Assembly (NCBI RefSeq): GCF_000428825.1
Contig: NZ_AUAR01000002.1
Coordinates: 186,001-250,000 of the forward strand
Reading direction: 5' to 3'
DNA length: 64,000 nt
Source: Desulfomicrobium escambiense DSM 10707
GTDB taxonomy: Bacteria > Desulfobacterota > Desulfovibrionia > Desulfovibrionales > Desulfomicrobiaceae
The notes under the pieces are model-generated. The model searched no databases. It had not been told where the DNA came from and saw only the letters and a program-made list of their open reading frames with translations. How positions within the stretch are numbered: the first letter of the stretch is position 1; each line of letters begins with the position of its first letter. A program made the translations under genes and the position numbers. Of the stretch, positions 60,650-64,000 are shown one piece after another.

Positions 60650-61891
60650 ATGACTGAACCCGAAAAGCTCTACGACCGGATCTTCGTCGCCCGCCAGCCT
60701 ATTTTCGGCGTCGATATGAAGGTCTGGGGCTACGAGCTCCTCTTCCGGCACGGCGACACGCAGGCGGCCGCCATCACCGACGGCGACCAGGCCACGACCC
60801 AGGTCATCGCCGACGGGTTCACCCTGGCCTCGCGCGGCATGCGCAAGGGGACCAAAGCTCTGGTCAATTTCCCGCGCAACGTGCTTGTGGGCGCGGCGGC
60901 CTTCGTGCTCCCCCCCGAGCGTTGCGTGGTGGAGATCCTGGAGACGGTGGAGCCCGAGGCCGAAGTCATGGAGGCCTGCCGGGAGCTCAAGAAGCGCGGC
61001 TACACCCTGGCCCTGGACGACTTCGTCGGGCAGCCCGGGTTTGAGCCCCTGTGCGAGGTCGCGGACATCATCAAGGTCGACATCCTGCACAAGAAGCCGG
61101 CCGAGGTCATGGACATCGTCAAGGGCCTGCGCCCCTACAAGGCGAGGCTTCTGGCCGAGAAGGTCGAGAACCTCGACATGTTCACGGTCTGCAAGCGCCT
61201 CGGGTTCGCCTATTTCCAGGGGTATTTCTTCAGCAAGCCCGAGGTCATCCCGGGCCGCAAGCTCTCCTCAAGCCAGACCACGAAGATCAAGCTCCTCAAG
61301 GAGCTGAACCAGTCCGACACGGAGCACGACAGGCTGGTGGAGATCATCCAGACGGACCTTTCCATTTCCTACCGTCTCCTGCAGTACATCAACTCGGCCC
61401 GCTTCGGCCTGCGGGGCAAGATCGAGTCCATTCAGCGGGCCGTGAACATGCTCGGCCGGCAGAACCTGCGCCAGTGGTTGCAGGTCATCGTCCTGTCCGA
61501 CATGAACAGTACGGACAAGGCCCAGGAACTGGTGCGCATCTCCGTGCGGCGAGGCCGCTTCCTGCAGCTTCTGGCGGCCGACCGGCCAACCCCCTTCGGC
61601 TCCGACAGCATGTTCCTGCTGGGTTTTTTCTCCGTCCTGGACGCCATCCTCGACCAGTACATGGACCAGCTGCTGGAGGAAGTTTCCCTCGATGCCGACA
61701 TCAAGGCCGCCCTGACCGACCCGAAGAACCCGGCCGCGGTCTGGCTCGGACTCCTCGACGAACTCGATCGTGGCAACTGGGGACGGCTCGAAGCCAGGGC
61801 TGCGTCCATGGACATGCCCATGGACCTGGTGGACCGGGCGTCCATCGACGCGGCGGCCTGGACCGACGAGGTCATGGGCGGGGCGTTTTAA
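60650..61891 (+). CDS. EAL-HDOD signalling protein, copy 1
   Basis: 413 aa. N-terminal degenerate EAL domain (~10-205): EILETVEPEAEVM at the EAL position, LALDDFVG, IIKVDIL, LLAEKVEN. C-terminal HDOD domain (~205-405: SISYRLLQYINSARFG, RRAVNMLG-like IQRAVNMLGRQNLRQWL). Family members (YuxH-like) act in signalling, often without c-di-GMP hydrolysis. Full c-di-GMP phosphodiesterase residues are not all present. It is followed after 53 bp by a close paralogue. Confidence 0.9.
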   Translation: MTEPEKLYDRIFVARQPIFGVDMKVWGYELLFRHGDTQAAAITDGDQATTQVIADGFTLASRGMRKGTKALVNFPRNVLVGAAAFVLPPERCVVEILETVEPEAEVMEACRELKKRGYTLALDDFVGQPGFEPLCEVADIIKVDILHKKPAEVMDIVKGLRPYKARLLAEKVENLDMFTVCKRLGFAYFQGYFFSKPEVIPGRKLSSSQTTKIKLLKELNQSDTEHDRLVEIIQTDLSISYRLLQYINSARFGLRGKIESIQRAVNMLGRQNLRQWLQVIVLSDMNSTDKAQELVRISVRRGRFLQLLAADRPTPFGSDSMFLLGFFSVLDAILDQYMDQLLEEVSLDADIKAALTDPKNPAAVWLGLLDELDRGNWGRLEARAASMDMPMDLVDRASIDAAAWTDEVMGGAF

Positions 61892-61944
61892 GGGCGCGGC
61901 TTGAAAATCATCCCGGGCAACTGTAAGGACGACTCTGGAACCCC

Positions 61945-63189
61945 ATGATGGAAGAACAGTACCCGGAACAACTCTACGACAAGATCTGTGTCGCCAGGCA
62001 CCCCATTTTCACCGCGGATATGCAGGTGTGGGGGTACGAGCTGCTTTTCCGCCATGAAGAGGACATCCAGTCGGCCGTCTTCACGGACGGCGACCAGGCC
62101 ACAAGCCAAATTATCGCCGACGGCTTCAGCCTGGCCGCGCCAGGGCTGCGTCAGGGATCCAAGGCGCTCATCAATTTTCCGCGCAACGTCCTTGTCGGCG
62201 CAGCGCCCTACGTGCTGCCCCCCGAACGCTGCGTGGTGGAGATCCTGGAGTCGGTCCGGCCCGAGCCCGAGGTCATCCAGGCCTGCCACGAGCTGAAGAA
62301 GCGGGGCTACGTCCTGGCCCTGGACGACTACGAGGGCGCCCCGGGCCTGGAACCCCTGTGCGAGCTGGTGGACATCATCAAGGTCGACATCCTGCACAAG
62401 GCCCCGAAAGAGGTCCGGTCCATCGTCGAAGGGGTTTCGGGATACAAGGCGGCCCTTCTGGCCGAAAAGGTCGAGACCCACGACATCTTCAAGGTCTGCA
62501 AGAATCTCGGCTTCACCTATTTCCAGGGCTTCTTCTTCAACCGCCCCGAGATCATCCCCGGCCGCAAGCTCTCGGCCAGCCAAGTCACGAAGCTCAAGCT
62601 CCTGAAGGAACTGGGCGCCCTGGACACGAACCCCGACCGCCTGGTGCAGATCATCCAGACGGACCTGTCCATCTCCTACCGCCTGCTCAAATACATCAAT
62701 TCGGCCTTCTTCGGCCTGCAGGTCGAGGTTACGTCCATCCCACGCGCCGTGGCCATGCTGGGCTGCCAGAACATGCGCCAGTGGCTGCAGGTGGTCATCC
62801 TCTCGGACATGAACACCACGGACAAGGCCCAGGAACTGGTCCGCATTTCCGTGCAGCGGGCCCGCTTCCTGCAGTTGCTGGCCATGCGCCACCCCAGTCC
62901 CTTCGATCAGGACAGCATGTTCCTGATGGGCTTTTTCTCGCTGCTGGACGCCATCCTGGACCAATCCATGTCGACGGTGTTGGAGGAGATCCCGTTGGAC
63001 CCCGCCCTGAAGAAGGCGCTGGTAGACCCGACCAGCCCCGACTCGGCCTGGATCGGGCTTCTTGACGAAATCGACAGGTGCAACTGGGCCAGACTGAACG
63101 GCAAGGCTGCGCAGATGGGGCTGTCCATGGCGCTCATCAGCAGGCTGTCCGCCGAGGCCTCGGCCTGGGCCAACGAGGTGCTGACCTGA
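61945..63189 (+). CDS. EAL-HDOD signalling protein, copy 2
   Basis: 414 aa, ATG at 61945 (a second ATG at 61948). Same architecture as copy 1 and alignable end to end: MQVWGYELLFRHE, EILESVRPEPEVI, LALDDYEGAPG, IIKVDILHK, SISYRLLKYINSAFFG, DKAQELVRISVQRARFLQLLA. Tandem duplication is the simplest explanation. The EAL domain is degenerate as in copy 1. A stem-loop follows. Confidence 0.9.
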   Translation: MMEEQYPEQLYDKICVARHPIFTADMQVWGYELLFRHEEDIQSAVFTDGDQATSQIIADGFSLAAPGLRQGSKALINFPRNVLVGAAPYVLPPERCVVEILESVRPEPEVIQACHELKKRGYVLALDDYEGAPGLEPLCELVDIIKVDILHKAPKEVRSIVEGVSGYKAALLAEKVETHDIFKVCKNLGFTYFQGFFFNRPEIIPGRKLSASQVTKLKLLKELGALDTNPDRLVQIIQTDLSISYRLLKYINSAFFGLQVEVTSIPRAVAMLGCQNMRQWLQVVILSDMNTTDKAQELVRISVQRARFLQLLAMRHPSPFDQDSMFLMGFFSLLDAILDQSMSTVLEEIPLDPALKKALVDPTSPDSAWIGLLDEIDRCNWARLNGKAAQMGLSMALISRLSAEASAWANEVLT

Positions 63190-63207
63190 AACGCAGCACC
63201 CGCAACC

Positions 63208-63230
63208 CGGCACGTCCCGGCCACGTGCCG
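63208..63230 (+). other. Stem-loop between the EAL-HDOD pair and the prepilin peptidase gene
   Basis: Perfect 8-bp stem CGGCACGT/ACGTGCCG with CCCGGCC loop, no T tract. May be a partial transcription stop or mRNA end structure. Confidence 0.45.
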
Positions 63231-63246
63231 TCCCACCGGAAGCCCC

Positions 63247-64000
63247 ATGCCTGAAATGCAGCTCCCGCCAGTTCTCTTCCACGCCGCGGCCCTTATCCTG
63301 GGTCTGTGCCTGGGCAGCTTCTACAACGTCTGCGTCCACCGCTACCTCACGGGGCAGTCCGTGGTCAGCCCCGGCTCCCACTGTCCTGCCTGCGGGCACG
63401 TCCTGTCCTGGTGGGAGAACATCCCGGTCCTGTCCTACGTGCTGCTCGGCGCCAGATGCAGGTCCTGCCGGGGGCGCATCCACTGGCGTTATCCGGCCGT
63501 CGAACTCCTGTCCGGGCTGCTCTCCCTGCTTTTCGCCCTGAAATTCGGCCCCACCCTGCAGTGGGCCGTGTACATGGTCTTTCTCGGCATCTTCCTGGTG
63601 GCCAGCTTCATCGACCTCGACTCCTTCATCCTGCCGGACATCCTGACCTGGCCAGCCGCCGCATTGGCCCTGACCACCCCGCTTTACCTGCCCGCTGAAT
63701 GGCTGGACACGGCGCTGGGGAGTCTGTGCGGAGCGGGCGTCTTTCTCCTGCTGCAGCAGGCCTACCTGCGCCTGCGAGGTCTCGACGCCCTGGGCACCGG
63801 GGACATCAAGCTGATGCTCAGCCTCGGGGCCCTGACCGGCCTGTCCCGCCTCCCCCTCATGATCCTGCTCGCCGCGGTCTCGGCCCTGCTCGTGGCCGTG
63901 GTCTACATGCGCCGCCCCGACGCCCAGGGCATGCGCACGGCTGTGCCGTTCGGCCCCTTCCTCTGCCTCGGCGCCGTGCTGACGCTGCTCTGGGGCGACG
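63247..64000 (+). CDS. pilD: Prepilin peptidase, 3'-truncated by window edge
   Basis: At least 251 residues from the ATG at 63247; the frame is open to the window end. Inner-membrane aspartic protease that cleaves and N-methylates type IV prepilins. Features: CxxC pairs CPAC and CRSC (zinc, ~residues 48-76), catalytic Asp in FIDLDSFILPD and GTGDIKL, and several membrane helices. An N-terminal methyltransferase-like region (GSFYNVCVHR) is present. It may belong with type IV pilus or type II secretion genes beyond the window. Confidence 0.92.
   Translation, partial: MPEMQLPPVLFHAAALILGLCLGSFYNVCVHRYLTGQSVVSPGSHCPACGHVLSWWENIPVLSYVLLGARCRSCRGRIHWRYPAVELLSGLLSLLFALKFGPTLQWAVYMVFLGIFLVASFIDLDSFILPDILTWPAAALALTTPLYLPAEWLDTALGSLCGAGVFLLLQQAYLRLRGLDALGTGDIKLMLSLGALTGLSRLPLMILLAAVSALLVAVVYMRRPDAQGMRTAVPFGPFLCLGAVLTLLWGD

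Overview
High-GC chromosomal DNA from an anaerobic bacterium, most likely a sulfate reducer of the Desulfovibrionales (Desulfomicrobium or a relative). This is inferred from gene content, not from a marker search. The clues are a fused indolepyruvate:ferredoxin oxidoreductase, a B12-dependent ribonucleotide reductase, a DUF39 homocysteine-forming protein beside a ferredoxin-domain protein, an ADTH-synthase-type aldolase of the alternative aromatic pathway, and a dnaA-dnaN-gyrB-gyrA block without recF. No rRNA, tRNA, CRISPR array, prophage or insertion sequence was seen. The window is core and metabolic chromosome rather than an island.

Layout. 1-3.5 kb (+): truncated acetyl-CoA synthetase, a flavin oxidoreductase, and a four-helix-bundle protein carrying a palindromic in-frame insertion. 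3.5-8.6 kb (-): an ADP-forming acyl-CoA synthetase and the fused IorAB, separated by a clean terminator. 8.6-9.4 kb: an AT-rich divergent region with DnaA-box-like sites, then an acidic orphan protein (+). 9.5-18.4 kb (-): a decayed radical SAM gene, a TPR lipoprotein, hisG, hisI, rlmN, a catalytically degenerate CCA/poly(A) polymerase-like protein, a sigma-54 activator, pyrC and pyrB. pyrB is preceded by a leader ORF and hairpin that resemble the enterobacterial pyrBI attenuator. 18.6-26.2 kb (-): gyrA, gyrB, dnaN, dnaA. 26.2-33 kb (+): DUF39 and DUF362 proteins, a 37-aa basic protein with an FmdB-type zinc ribbon, purB, pyrE, an L,D-transpeptidase-like protein and a TIM-barrel protein. 33-35.5 kb (-): a GT39-like membrane glycosyltransferase and an RluA-type pseudouridine synthase. 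35.6-37.6 kb (+): an RNA m5C methyltransferase and the aldolase. 37.7-47.6 kb (-): methyltransferase, ilvD, ftsX, ftsE, a response regulator with TPRs, a GAF histidine kinase, nrdJ, a 370-bp AT-rich gap, and rfbA.

47.7-63.2 kb (+) is one long tightly packed run, with overlapping genes from the MogA-like gene through cobU. It contains a MogA-like protein, a membrane histidine kinase, an EndoQ-like PHP nuclease fused to a UvrD-type helicase, a CbiR-like cobamide-remodelling enzyme with CobU, a DHH phosphoesterase, polA without proofreading residues, a class V aminotransferase, DUF1844, argC and two tandem EAL-HDOD proteins. A truncated prepilin peptidase follows to the window end.

The most unusual items are the EndoQ-helicase fusion in a run with polA and a DHH phosphoesterase, the pyrB leader/attenuator, the CbiR-CobU pair in a genome with B12-dependent NrdJ, the decayed radical SAM gene, and the 37-aa basic protein. 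All functional calls come from reading the sequence and remembered family motifs; no database search was run.
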